64,000 bases of DNA, taken from positions 9,058,242 to 9,122,241 of the forward strand of contig NW_022145611.1 in NCBI RefSeq assembly GCF_000002235.5. The letters run 5' to 3'. Below the pieces are notes generated by a model. The model did not search any database, was not told the DNA's origin, and saw only the letters and a program-made list of their open reading frames with translations. This document shows, piece after piece, positions 13,551 through 27,300 of the stretch. The position numbers and the translations under genes are program-made. Numbering within the stretch: position 1 is the first letter of the stretch; every line of letters starts with the position of its first letter. This DNA comes from Strongylocentrotus purpuratus (taxonomy: Eukaryota > Echinodermata > Echinoidea > Camarodonta > Strongylocentrotidae).

Positions 13551-16500
13551 AGGAGTCCTGAAAAGGATTCTCGGTAATCTATTGTGTTGTATCTATTTCT
13601 AGGTGTTTGGGGACAGTATAGATACTATTAAGCAGGCACACTTTTGAATAATGTGTGACTTGGGAATGAGAAGATTGGGTTTAATCACTATGAATATGAC
13701 TGACAAAAAAAGCGGACAAAATATACAGTTCCTCAGGTAGACAAAGAAACATCCCTTCACTGCCATTATGTACAAATGTGTAGAACAGGTGTCACATGCA
13801 TATTCACCTTTTTACATAATGGCAGTGAAGGGTTGTTCCTTTGTCTACCTGAGGAACTGTATATTTTGTCCGCTTTCTTTGTCTGTCATGTTCATAGTGA
13901 ATAGAGATTCATTCCCCAAGACATGCATAGAATTAATTCCACATACTGGTGGGCCCTTCATTCAACAAGTTATAAATATCCTTCTTCAAAAGAGACTTTT
14001 CAAGGTAAATCCTAACAAGTGTTTTGAAAAATGTGGAAGTGTTTGGAAGCTTCCAAACACTGTAAAGCACAATGGACAGGACTGTTTAGTTAGAATTCAT
14101 TGGTTACATTATTTACATCATTTATCAAGTCAGAACTATTGTCAAGAAATCTGCACTCTCATTCTCTCTCTCTCTCTCTCTCTTCACAACTTCCACCGGC
14201 ATTTCTCACTGCTTCCTCTTCAACTGTATCACCATCTCCCCTTTCACATCAATCTCTCTCTCGCTTGCTCTCTTTTCTCCCTCCCTCCCTCTTCATCCCT
14301 CCCTCTTTCTCTCTTTTTCTCCCTCCCTCTCTCTTGCTCTCTCCCCCTCTTTCTTTTCCTTCCACCACTTGATACAATTCTTTTGTCAGACACAAACATA
14401 TCCCAATGTATTTGAGCCATTTCTCTTCATTTTCTCCTCTATTTCTCTCAATCCCTTTCTCTTCCTTGCTCTTCCTTTTCTAGTTACATGTTAAACTATT
14501 CATCACGCTACGGGGGGGGGGGGGGTCCTATGTTTCCACTATCATCAAACGGGCTCATCCTAAATTAGGCACAGTACTTGTACACTGCAAGGGCCAGACT
14601 AATCACAGCTCAGAGGATACCGCTTTTGCGCTTCCTCCCACGAGCATCGGCTCTGTCAAATCTATCACGTTTTCCTGCGGGAGGGACGGACGGGACACAC
14701 TACTAACGAGAACTGGATTCCAATTTCTCCCCTCAAAGGTGGCAAAGCTTTTTGATGTCTGGAGTCTGGAGTATCTATCACTTTGCGGACAGCTGTCCCT
14801 GTATTAAGAGTGTCTGTAATCTCCCCACAATTCTGAAGTATCTTGCCAATGATGTGATGCACAGGGAGGGGGAAATTGATATAACAGCCATGATATGAAT
14901 AGATCCCTCAGAGTTTGGTTTGTGTTGTTTGATATTAAGCAAAGAGACAATTAGTGTTACCAGCTTTTTAAATTAATCCCTGTGGCTACCAAATGAGCCC
15001 TTCGGAATAAGCTTTGCAGTATAAAAGTGCTGATATTTTCTCACAATTATGACTAATGATGATTTTTCTTAATAATTTTTTCATTTAAAAGATATCAAAG
15101 ATACGATGCAAACATTGCAAAGGGGGATGGATCATTGATATAACAGCTTTGTTATCATTGGACCCATTAGTACAAGAGCAAAGTATATCTTACTCTTGCC
15201 GTTTTTACATCAAACGCATTTCACTAAATATTCACACTACACAACCATAACTGCAATCCAACTGCCTATTAGCTTCAAAATTTGACGGTGAAGAACCTTT
15301 TCTCAACAGGTTCATTTCTTGGCAATCACACAACTCATTTGTTAGCACTCATTACGTAATTGTGACACGAAATTGGGGAAATTAATACCACTGCCAATGT
15401 GGGAAGGAGAAAATTAACCGCGTCTCCATGTGAATAAAAACGAGGATGTGCTGATTCCAAAAGTAAGATTTCAGATATAAAAGCTATAACCTTAAATTTC
15501 AGATTTCAAATTGATCCTGGAGTAACATTTGGTCGCCACATTCACTTTTGAAATCTGGAGTCGAGAGGAAACGTTCAATTTGGAGCAGATTGTATAAATA
15601 GGGTCTGCAATTACGACCGAACCAACCCAACTTCCCCTACCCGTGTGTTATTTCCTTTGTTAACTGACAAGGAAAGAAATGTCAAGTGACATAGAAATTT
15701 TCATTCGGTCTATTTTCCATTTACAAAGAGAATTTCTCACATTTAATATAAGAAACTCTTATGCACTTTCACTGAATTAAGTATATTGACCTAATCAACA
15801 ACAAAAATGTTCTATTACACTATTGCCTTTGCTAAGTACTGCAAAAGTATTTTTAGAGGACATTTGGGGAAGGAAAAAAAAAAGGGAAAAAAAACGTTAT
15901 TTGACTATAAAAAAATAAAATCTTAATATGGTCTGTATTGCAATTACGATCAGAGTCATGTTATTATTTTATATCCAAGCTGTACAAGAATCATTGAACC
16001 CTAAATGGGCCAGTTTGTCTTCCATTTTAGGAGCCTTCCCCCAAATTAATCACAATTTATTGCCCAATTACCTTCCTGCCTTTGCTGGCAAAAACATATT
16101 TTCAGATTGAAAACATGGCAAAGACATTGAATTTGCTACTTCTTTACAAAAAAGAGAAACAGGTCATGTGGAGGAACATTTGTTTCCTATTTCTAAATCT
16201 GGCTCGTTCCGAGGATCGCTGATGATGATAGGTGAACATGGAGACATGGTTTAAAGAGTGGGTCTACCGGGACTGAATGTATTCTAATGGCAGAGATCCT
16301 GTGACCTTATCCGCTAGCCATCTCCTGGGAGACTACTGGCTTGAGCTTCTTCTAACGACTGTGTTTACATCATCCACAAAATTAGGAAGACATAAAAAGT
16401 AAGTTAATGATAACAACAACAAGTTCACAACAACAATTATCAAATATTCTCATATATTTTGGTTTTAGTTTGGCAGACTACAGAATGATAATCATATAGC

Positions 16501-17960
16501 ATTGAGGAATGACTTCATATCAGGTATAGATTGCTAGACCTGGGTTGAGACACATATCTGTATTTAAAATGCCTTGCTAAAACCCAAAGTGAGGTCATCC
16601 ACAAACAATATCCTTTTGTACTTGAATAAAAATGTCTCAATGGACCATCTTCAAGCTCGATATTTCTTTCTGGGTGATTTTTTGTCAATTGGGATGGTGT
16701 GGATATATATGAACTGAGAAATCTTCCTGATTCGACCTTTCTCATTAATTTGTTTTCTACTCTGATTCAAACTTTTAGAAAATAAAATAGCTTTGACTGA
16801 TGAAATATATAAATAAGGATCGCCAGTTCACAGCTGAAGTTCAGCATCTTTTGCGAGTTGCTAAAAAACATTTTGAAGAAAGGAATATGGCAAGGTGTGT
16901 GACAGTTTGGTGAAGCACACATTTGGGTAGTAGGGCCTCTCAGATAATCTTTCCATAAAGAATGGTATGAACAAACCCTAAAAATAAAAGTTTCATAAAT
17001 AGCCGAGATGGGAAGGGGGAGAGGCAGACAGACAACAACCTTCAGAGCGTTGCTCCTGCCAAACTTTGCTATCCGGGAGGAAGGGATGACAGGACATGAG
17101 TGACTCAGGTGACTTGAGGGAGAACTGGGAAGGGTTAAACGAGGAGAGGGAGAGGGGGAATGGAGGAAGGGGGTTGTAAGAAGCAGAAAGGGTTGGGGAG
17201 AGAAGGAGGAAGACATGATAGAAGAGGTTTGACACATGGGTGATAAGTAGAAACCTGGCAAGGGTAATATTAGAAGGGAGAGTGGATGATGGTGTGGCGA
17301 AGGGGTAAGGAAAGCATCCCTGGGAGATGGGGAGAGATAGGAGAAAGGATGACAGGATTCTGTGCCTCTGGTGACTAGGGGAGAGCATTGGAGGGTAAGA
17401 AGAGGAAAAGGTAGATGGCTGGATATGGGAGGTGGTAAGGGTTAGCAAGACTTGGGGAGAGCTGGGAAGGGTAAGAGGAGGTTGGGCTTCTAATGAGGTG
17501 GGGACAGGGTAAAGGGGGTGAGGATCTCAAGATGACAGGGTATGATTTGACTCTGGTGACAAGAGGAGAGCAGGGGAGGGAGGAAGGAGAAAAGGGATAA
17601 TACATGGTTGGGGTTAGGACAAGGTAGGGGGACAGGGTGAAGGGGATGGTGATCTCAAGATGACAGGCCATGTTTCAGCTCAGGTGACAAGGGAAGAGCA
17701 GGAGAGCAGGAGAGGGAGAGGAGGAAAGGGAGAGTGAACGGTGATGGAGAGGTCTCAGATACATTTAAGGGGCAAGAAAGTGAGTGAGAGACAAAAGAGG
17801 TAGAGGAACTGTTAACAGATTATCTAAACTCAGGTGACTCAAGAGAATGGGAGGGTGGGGAAATGGGAGGGGGGAAGGGGGGGGGGAGAGAAACAGAGAG
17901 AGAGATAGTATGAGAGAATAGTAAGGGCGGAAGGAAGAGAGAGAGAGAGAGAGAAAGAGA

Positions 17961-18006
<46 letters not shown>

Positions 18007-21000
18007 AAGAGAGAGACAGAGAGAAGGGTGGATGGGGGAGGGCAGAGGTAAGATAAAGGGGTAAGGAAATGAGTGGGAGACAGTGAGATAGAGAGGAAAG
18101 GATAGGAGACAGGTGAAGGAAAGGGAGTGGGATTGAGAAGGAAACATCTTCTTCCCCCCTAAAGCATCACATTACCCCTATTGGTCAGGTGACAATATTT
18201 GAGTGAAAAGGGGAATTGATAAACTGGTCAGGGAGATAGGCCTACATAGAGGGGGGGGGGGGGGGGGAGAGAAAATAAAAATAACTTTTTGTACATTGAA
18301 ACTTTTTCAGGAAGAGGAATAAGAGAAGCAAGATGCTGAATGCAACACAGGGAGGGGTATTTTTTTCCTAAGGGATTAGAAGCTTTGGGTAAATTTCAAG
18401 AGTCTTTACATATTTTTTTTACTTTTTAAAGGAAAATAATGTTAATCCTACCCCAAATCTCTATCTAAATGAACAAACATGTCGGCTGAACAGCCTGAAC
18501 TTTACAAAATCAAATAGTGCATTGATCTTCTTCCTTTTTATTTTCTTTTTGTACTGAACTCTTTGTAACATAACATTAGCAGTGCCAAACAGCTTAATCC
18601 CTCATTAATCCAATAATTAGGCAATGCCAGAACTCATTAAACAAATTCTCTAATGCAGCCAAATATTGGCATCCTAATTTCCCTCCTTCCTTTTTTTCTT
18701 TGAAACTTTGCCAGAGGCTACTATACTCTCAAGTAAAACAGAAACACAAGTAAGTTTGGCATTGCTCAACTTTAACTTGAACTGTAAGGAAGCCATCAAT
18801 AAAACCAAATATTTAAAATGGACATTCAGTGTCAATAAAGATGCCAGATACAATGTTTTTTAAATGGGGAAATTATTCTAATAGCTGGTATATTTTCCAT
18901 TCTTGCTCTCATTTCTTTCAATAGCATTATTAGGGAGTTCCTTGCAGAATGCAATCTGAATGCATTCTTTTCTAATGCTCTTTGTTTTACTTTTCAATCT
19001 ATCTATCTATCTATCTCTGAATTTTGCCAGAGGCTATTATGTTCTTAAGTGGGAACCATGTCAGGCTTAGAATGACAGGAACGAAAACAAGCAAGCTTGA
19101 CATCTCTCAACCTTACTTTGGGCTGGAAGGAAGCCATCAATAAAGCCCAAAATGGAAGGTGGAAATGAACAATCATTAGCAGAAGCCGGAAAAACACAGC
19201 TACCATGCTTTCCTTTTTTTTTTTACCACTGACAGCACGATATTCCCAAAACAGGGTCAAATACTGATTCTTGCACACCGTCAAATAAAAACAATATCCA
19301 CCAGCATTTTCTGGCCATCATAGTAATGACTTGATTCATCAAGTGCAATGTATGAAAAAGACAAAAAAATATATGCCAGATACACACCAAAAAAAAAACA
19401 CATTCATGCCCATACACCTTCATAAATTGTCACTAAGAGCCACAAAGGCATTAACTCTATGTAAAAGTACACCAGTTGATGTATTCTGAATTTCTGACTC
19501 TAGTACATACTATTTTTAACCCATTGTCAAATGAAACAAATAGTCCCTGTACCAAGCCTATGGGAGAGAGAGAGTTTATGAAGATGGTTTCTCTATTTTA
19601 AAGAGACTGATTAAACCTGCCCGGATCGATGCAGATTATTTTTGTGTTTGTCAACTCTTGAAAAGCAACATGCTGACTTTGCAAATTAGTTTTTTCCTCA
19701 CTAATTTGGGTCAATCATCAAAAATTAAAAATCACTATATCCCCGTCAGGATTCTGTCTATATTTATATCTTGAAACCAGAAGCAATTCTCCTGTTTTCT
19801 CCTCAATTTGATGTCATTTTTATCTTTTCTTGCAATTCACAAAATGTTCTCATCAATGACCCTTTTTCCTTTTTTTTAAAAAAATTCTCCTTCTTTATTT
19901 TCTATACTGGAAGAAGTCTGGATGTGCACTAAATTTTTATAATAAAATTTTTCTTTTTTCTTATCATCCTCAAAACAAATAATGTAGTTTGGAATATCAA
20001 CTTATTACTGGCATCTCTTTTCCCACTCGTTGCTATTCCTCTTCATCATTCAACAAGATATTTTATTGAACAAACAGATATAATAATCCATTCATTTAAT
20101 CATTTAATCTCCAATTAACACTAATCACAGAACCAGGCATACAACATGAATGCTAGTCATTGGCAAGGCGCTGAAGGAAATCCTTGCGCAAGGTTAACCC
20201 ATGTGCACCACAACAACGACACTCTCTCTAGGCTCATTGTTTCCATGGCGCCAACTACAACAACCTGCCAAGTTTCACAGTTTTGGTTTCACTGCTCGCA
20301 CCAAATGTCACGCAGCTGTGTTTGCAGACTCATATCTATAGTATAGTCATTCAAAGACAATTCTATTGCCAAGTACCAGCTTCCATTCAATATGATGGGA
20401 ATATACTGCCTGTTCAGAACCAGAAGGGCATTTAAAACTGCAGAGTGGTAGGATTACAAGAAAGCACCATTATTAAGAGGTCACATCGAGAGATTCACCA
20501 TGTTTGGATGAAATCTGTGAGTAAAAAGACATGTGTCCTACAGGTCACACTGCACGGTATCGCCTTGTAGCAGATTGGCCAGATTTCAGTTTGGCAGGGC
20601 ATGGAATGAGGTATGAGGTAGAGCAATGGACCTATTCAGGTAGCTCCATGAGGAGAAGGATGAGTTACTCAACGATGATCAAGCTTACCTCTCCTGCTCC
20701 ATACTTGATGACGGCATTGATGAAGGACATGCAGGCCGTCTTGAAGTGGACGTCATCTCTGTATTTCCCTGTACTTCTGTCGAGATCGTTGATTAACCTC
20801 TGTAAGTGGGAATAAACAAAACAGATTAAAAGTCAGATTACTTATTTGTGTACAGTTCTTTGATCTTGTAAGATGACAAAGAGAGTGTTGAAGATGTATA
20901 CTAGGGTCCCAGAAAAGTTTGATAACTGATCTGCCATAGTCTCCTGGTCTCGAAGTACACTAAAAGTTGTTTTACATGGATTTATAACGAGTTTAGTTTT

Positions 21001-23028
21001 GTACCACAAAGCAAGAGTCTTGAGTGGAGAAGAGGACTAATATCTCTAAAAAATGTCTAATTTTTTAATCATTTATGGTAAAAAACATGGTATTGACGAT
21101 CTTAGACAAGGGTCCAACAAAGAAAGATGAATGATCCACAGCATATTATAGTGAAAAAGTATCATTATACATTATACACTTGTACCGAAGCAAAGAGCAT
21201 CTGGAAAACAAAAATATATCTCTACCGGTAATCATATCAATTTTTTTTATCATTTAGATGATCTAGAACAGAAGTGTTGCGGGTCTTAGACTAGTCTAGA
21301 GGGCTAGATATAGGAAGATGACTGATCCGCACTGTCTTCCTGTCTTGTGTCGGTGTGGTTGGGGGCATCCCTAATCAACAACAGGTGCCTTGTGATCATC
21401 GTCACGGCAACCACACTCCTACTCACCGGTCCCGTGAACAGGGGAGCGGTGCGGAGCCATGATGGCCCTCCCTCAGATTAGCCCTTCCCCTGGTGCGTGA
21501 AGCACCCTGTCCTGTGAAGCACTTAGTCCCAGCTATGGACTTGAAGAGCCTGACTTTATTGGATCTCCTGATGGATGATACATTAGGCTGTTGCCATGGC
21601 TACACTGATTGGTAATAACATCTATCTAGACTAAAGTTTGAGTTTGATGCTGAAAAGCTCTTTAATGATAATAATTGTTAAAACTACATGGCCAACCCAA
21701 AAATAACCACCCAAAGTGTCAAATGTTTTAACCAAACCCTTCACTTCAATAAAGTTTTATTTTTCTATTCAGTACTTATTATACAGCAGCAACAGAAATC
21801 AAGTTCTTAACCTAAATGTATTGCCAACAGGGAGCAGTGTTTTCCTCTGTACTAAAAAGACTACTGGATTAAGAGAAATCAGGAATCAGAGGGTTAACTT
21901 TTAAAAATCTCCCTCTTTCATTCCTTAGGAAATCATAGAAATGCACATGTTCTATAGTTTTAGATATTAGACATAGTGATCGATAGGTGGCCTACACTTG
22001 ACATCAATAAAGTTCAGCTGGCTCAAATGTTATCATTAAAATGTTTCCTTCTAATTGCTTCTTTGGGAATATTAAAGCACAGGCTACGCACGTGGGTAGA
22101 AAGATTAAACAGACTTCAAAGAAAAAATGTCCTCATGGTTCACGCAATCTGTGGCAACATTCAGGAGAAATTAAGCTATTTTGGAACAATATTTAAACCA
22201 ATCATTCCATCTGTTTTCTATTAAATCCTGTTGATTCAAGATGATTTGATTTTGACCGATTCACTAAACCAGGAAAGTGATAGCCACATGTATAAGCAGG
22301 ATCCTCACTTGGCTAAATTAATTTCCTAAATCCTATAACATACACCATGTTCTAAAGCTTTATTTAGACATCGCGAAGCTTGTCAAGGTTTCGCATCTGT
22401 GCACTTAAACTCCAATTATTAAAGTCTCAATGATTTAGCTTCACTTTCCTCACGCTACAAGCAGGAGAACATTAGATCAACATGGGTATTCATGTTATAA
22501 GTAGTGACATGAAAGATGTAATAGAAAACTTCCAAAAACATTAGTCTTACTTAAACCAACATCTTTTTTTTTTTTTGGGGGGGGGGGGGGTCTCATCAAT
22601 GTTAGATGATTTTTGACAAGCTGTACGCATTCATAATGAACCAAAACCAATTCTATTCATCCAATTCTTATGAATATCCAACAGATATGTATAAAAATCT
22701 TTCAAACATCAAGAGATGTTGCTTTTACCCAATTTTGTCACAAAAATGAATAATGTTGAACTTAATCCACTATGTAAGATTCCCCTTGTAAATCAAATGA
22801 AGGCAGCGTACACTTTGAATCACAGGTTAAAGCAAGGATGTTTTATTCCACCATGACCCACAGGAATTACCTCGGTCAGGAGAATATGACACATAATGGT
22901 TATTGAGACAAGAGTGATAACCACTTTTAATAATCATGACTCAAGCTCTTCATGCATCATTCAATACATAACAGAGGAGAAGTGAGAGAGGATGAAGGAG
23001 AAAGAGGCAAGAAGAGGGGGGGGGGGAG

Positions 23029-23060
<32 letters not shown>

Positions 23061-23369
23061 TATAGGGGATGACTAGGAAGGGGCTAGAATGCAACAGTGA
23101 GAAACAGAGAAAGATACATTACCATTCAAGGGTTAAAAGAAAGACACAAGGTTGAGATAGAAAGAGACAGAAGAGGGCTAATATAAAGGATAAGACAGAC
23201 AGAAATATGAAAATCTCCCAAGTAGAGTGAGAAAAGAGATAGGCAAACATAGAGAAAGAGAGAGGGAGGGGGGGGGGGGGTAGAAGAAGAGATTGATAAG
23301 GGAGAAACAGAAATAGGGGAGATTTGTATGACAGATGACTGTGTGATGAGAGGGGAGAGACAACATCTA

Positions 23370-23416
<47 letters not shown>

Positions 23417-23431
23417 GAGACAGATAGAGAC

Positions 23432-23494
<63 letters not shown>

Positions 23495-24266
23495 CAGAGA
23501 ACAGTAAGAGCATGGCAGAAGTCATGACATGGTGAGTGGTCATTGACATGATCTGTTATCCTTTGACTACAATGTTTACGAAGGGAAGCATTAACTGGGC
23601 CGTGACCAATGATGATGATGTTCAATGTCCTGTATATCCAGGGCCACGGGGAATGAATGACCCATACTAGATGTGAAGGACTCCTGAAACAGCATTGCAG
23701 GTGACACCAAGAATCAGTTTTATATTCCCTCTTGGTCATGGTATAACTTACATGCAACTACAACAAGCTTTCTTATAGGGTACTTTTTTTTTGGAGGGGT
23801 CGATGCCCCGATAATCAAATATAGATCAGTTTATAAACTAATTCATTACCCAAATTATTTTTCCTACACATAGACCCTCATGGTATCCAATGTATACCTT
23901 TTGGTTACCGGTACTATCTTATTACAAGGGCAAATATTTTCAGGAGTGTCGCCTTGATTTTCTAGATTAACCTAAATCGAATCCTTTGGCCAATATTACA
24001 TCAAGGATAGAACATGAGCGTGGGCTATAAGGATCCTTGTTATACTTATCTCTTTTATTTTCAAAAAATGTATTTTTAAATATGGATGTTCAAACAAAGT
24101 GATTAAATCAAAGCTAGACAGAGCGGTTTCAGTTTCATTAAGCCTCTTTAGACACAAAATAATACTAGATGCAACCCAGACTCTTAAAGAATCTCAAATA
24201 ATAATAATAATAGCTAGTTCTTATATAGCGTTTTTCAGGACCGAAGGCCCTAACAAAATGCTTAAC

Positions 24267-24303
<37 letters not shown>

Positions 24304-27300
24304 TAAGGTGAACGTTTAGAAAAAATTGTTATCCACCCACCCACCCCTCTCTTTTAACATATTGCATAAAGTGACATCTTGGTCATTTTACTCTTCATTT
24401 CCTCCTAATTAATGACCCGTCAACCACATTTGGTTACTCATGCACTCCGGTTTCCTTCAACTATCATAACTTTGTTAAACCTCAACCACCGCAGGACAAT
24501 GTTTTCTTTAAAAATACGACATTTGGTATTCCTCACCGGGCAGGCATTGGCAGACATGTAACGATAATACGGAATTACAATCTTCAGATATTTTTTTTAT
24601 GGAGTGTTTTGTAACATGAACATCATGTGCCATCATGTTATACTGCATATACAGCCTCTGTAACCAAATAGGCTGGGAATGGATGGTGTACAGGTGTCAC
24701 GTTTCTACGGTGTGTTCATATAATTTTCTGAAGTCAGAATAGGGAACAAGAAACAATGGCTAACTTGATGTTCATAAGATCAGTTCCCTTTTGGGGGGGG
24801 GGGGGGCGGGGGGGGGGGTAGAATCAGGTTTTAACTTCATGCATTTCTTTCTCTGTAATAGTTTGCAGTGAAGGTCGACTTATAAGCTAAAACTTTGGCT
24901 TTTAAAGTATTACCAGTTTAATGATGCTAGATGTATAACCACTTAGTTTGGATTAGTTTCTACAAAACTTCAATAATCAACTCTGGTTTAGAAATCTATC
25001 ACTTTACATTTCTGTAGAAATACTGTATACTATCCAACTTGATAACAGAAAAAACAACCCTGGCAATTTTGAGATACACTTTGACTGCACTGGTAAACTT
25101 GGCACACGAGTGCCCTAAATGTCATCATATCAGGACGAAAATGAGTTTCGGATGCACATGGTCTATAATGTCAAGTGACTTTCAAATTTCGACCCAAAAT
25201 AGACTTTCTAAACGGTAGTTTTGACACCCCGCGGGAGTTCAGAGTCGGTAATTATCCACCAAAGTCATTAATGATTCATCCCTAAAAGAGCGTTCCCATT
25301 GGTATGATATTTTGTTTTCATGACTATGGCTGGCACAATTAACTTGCCATCTGTTTTACTTCTATGAGACACAGACTGATGTGCAATGGCATTATACAAA
25401 GGCAAGGGAAACTCCACACTGCCAGAACCGACACTCTGTTTTGGATGCTGTGCTGAACTCCATAACCCATTGTATAAATTTACTACGTTAAGCAAAAAAT
25501 TAATGTGAGAGACAAATAATAATGGCACAACATCTCTCTCCAAAAAACGAACTTTTAGCGTATCATCCCAAACAGACAAGCCCGCTCCCTGGCACTTTTT
25601 TTGAAGGTCAAACTGAATATCTACAGGGGCTATCTGCCCTCAACCCAATAAAATTACCAACAGTCTGACTGAACTTCTAAACCAACCAAACACTGTAGCC
25701 TCCTTCTCCTTCTAAATCCTACAGAAGCTCTATAGCTAACATCCAGGATACGAGTCTCACCGTCACAAGACACTAATGATATGGGTTACGGGTCAATTTC
25801 TTCAAAGTAAATTTTCTCGGCGCCAATATCACACCTCATTTAGGAACCATCATCGACCTTCGGCCCTTTATTCAGACTACCTCATTTCTTGCTAGTCATC
25901 TTGATTCAACTAGGCGACTCCTTCACAGTTGGTTAATTAATTTCTTCACCCATTCAAGGGTCATTTCCACTTTCAGCTTTATAATGCCATATTTTTGTCT
26001 TGTTTTCTCTCAGCCCATGATGGTGCGTGTTTCGTACAGTTTTCAGACTTTTTCCATTAATGATTGGTTTCCCCAAGTATTCTGCTAGTTTTAAATAGGG
26101 AGGCAACAAAGGGAACCTATGGCTTTAATCTCTATCCAAGGGACTGGATAATGAGGATTATCAAAGTGCTTGTTTTATATAAATAAATAAAGATGGAAAG
26201 ATCACGTGGCAGCTTTAATCAATTACAAAGTCAAATGTTGTTTTGCAAATTATCCTTGACTTACGAAAACAAATATGCTATGTTAAAGATTAGTTCGGGC
26301 CTCTGAGATTGCAAGCAGACATCCTTATAGAAAGTCATGATCGGAACTTTCTTTTTAGAGAATTCCAAGTTTTGATTGGCAAGATCCAGTGTTAAGTCTT
26401 ATTCACACAAGATGTGCAAAACTGCCTTTAAAAAATTTAAAAAAGTTCCGCAGAAAAAACCCTGACAAAAGTGTGTAATGTGCTTCATATTTATTTTTTT
26501 GAAAATATGAAGAAGAACTTTTAGAGCTCATTGTTATGCACAGCTCCTTTTTTCCAATCCAATTTGGTCATCTATTCACACATCTTTTCACACATGAATC
26601 CGTCATATTTTGACTCAAAAGTTTGTTTTAATGCAGTGATACTGCATGACATTGCATTATATGTGAACAGGGCCTTTGACTTTCAAACTGGAAGCAGACG
26701 GAAGCCCTCATTATTCCTGTCTAAGATTTCAGGCTCAAAATATTGTTTTGATGATTTTTCGATTCTGATTATGGCAATCTCTGGGAATATCGAAGACAGT
26801 TGCTGAGAGCTTATAGAGAGCACCCAGACATCCTTGGTTCAAAGCCACGGCTGATTTTTGAAATCCATATCAGACTCTTCGGAAAATGAAGAAAAAGAAG
26901 TCGTTTTGGGATTGGCAGGCCTATAGCAAAATCTATGGGGATTTAATTGCTTATTAGCTACCTTACGTAGCTAAAAATGGCCCGATTGGTTATCATGATA
27001 TCATGATAGGCAACTCCAAATGGTGTTGACACAGATTTTGGGATTTATGCACTTATTTTTTGAAAATTCCATTTATTTAAATATAGGCCTGCATGTATGT
27101 TTCCATTTATAATTGACTTCATTAAATGTCATTGGTACAGCTGTGCATTGTATCTTTAATTACAGAATTGACATCTCTCATCAACTTCTTGGAGTGATTA
27201 AGTGATACTACTGCCGCCTCACTACAAGAACTTGATAACAAAATTGGGAATGGAATTATCTTGCCTCTTTTACTTAAAACAGCATATCATCTCTTGAGAG

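Larger units (their letters stand above)
12319..20688. other. 8.4-kb DAAM intron rich in purine repeats
   Basis: No exon is recognised. The contents are a diverged duplication near 13129-13400, (GA)n at 13484-13547, a hairpin element at 13684-13902, a CT-rich tract at 14157-14358, and G14 at 14512-14525. A less AT-rich patch lies at 14560-14870. A short repeated phrase (TTGATATAACAGC) occurs at 14876 and 15137. A long purine minisatellite block fills 17080-18035, with G17 at 18251-18267. A diverged duplication spans 18707-19160. The remainder looks unique. Confidence 0.8.

Noticed and set aside
13768-14415. A 215-codon plus-strand frame
   Set aside because: It runs through the right arm of a hairpin element and a CT repeat, which explains the open stretch.
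16767-18147. Several long minus-strand open frames (98-164 codons) rich in Ser, Pro and Leu
   Set aside because: They lie wholly in the purine minisatellite and (GA)n block. The strand composition removes stops, there are no domains, and overlapping frames are equally open.
23119-23757. A 212-codon minus-strand frame
   Set aside because: Its centre is translated (GA)n microsatellite (Ser-Leu repeats) and its flanks match nothing.
25268-25579. A 103-codon minus-strand frame without low complexity
   Set aside because: No family is recognised, no start or splice context agrees with it, and it lies in an intron. Chance at this AT content is plausible.
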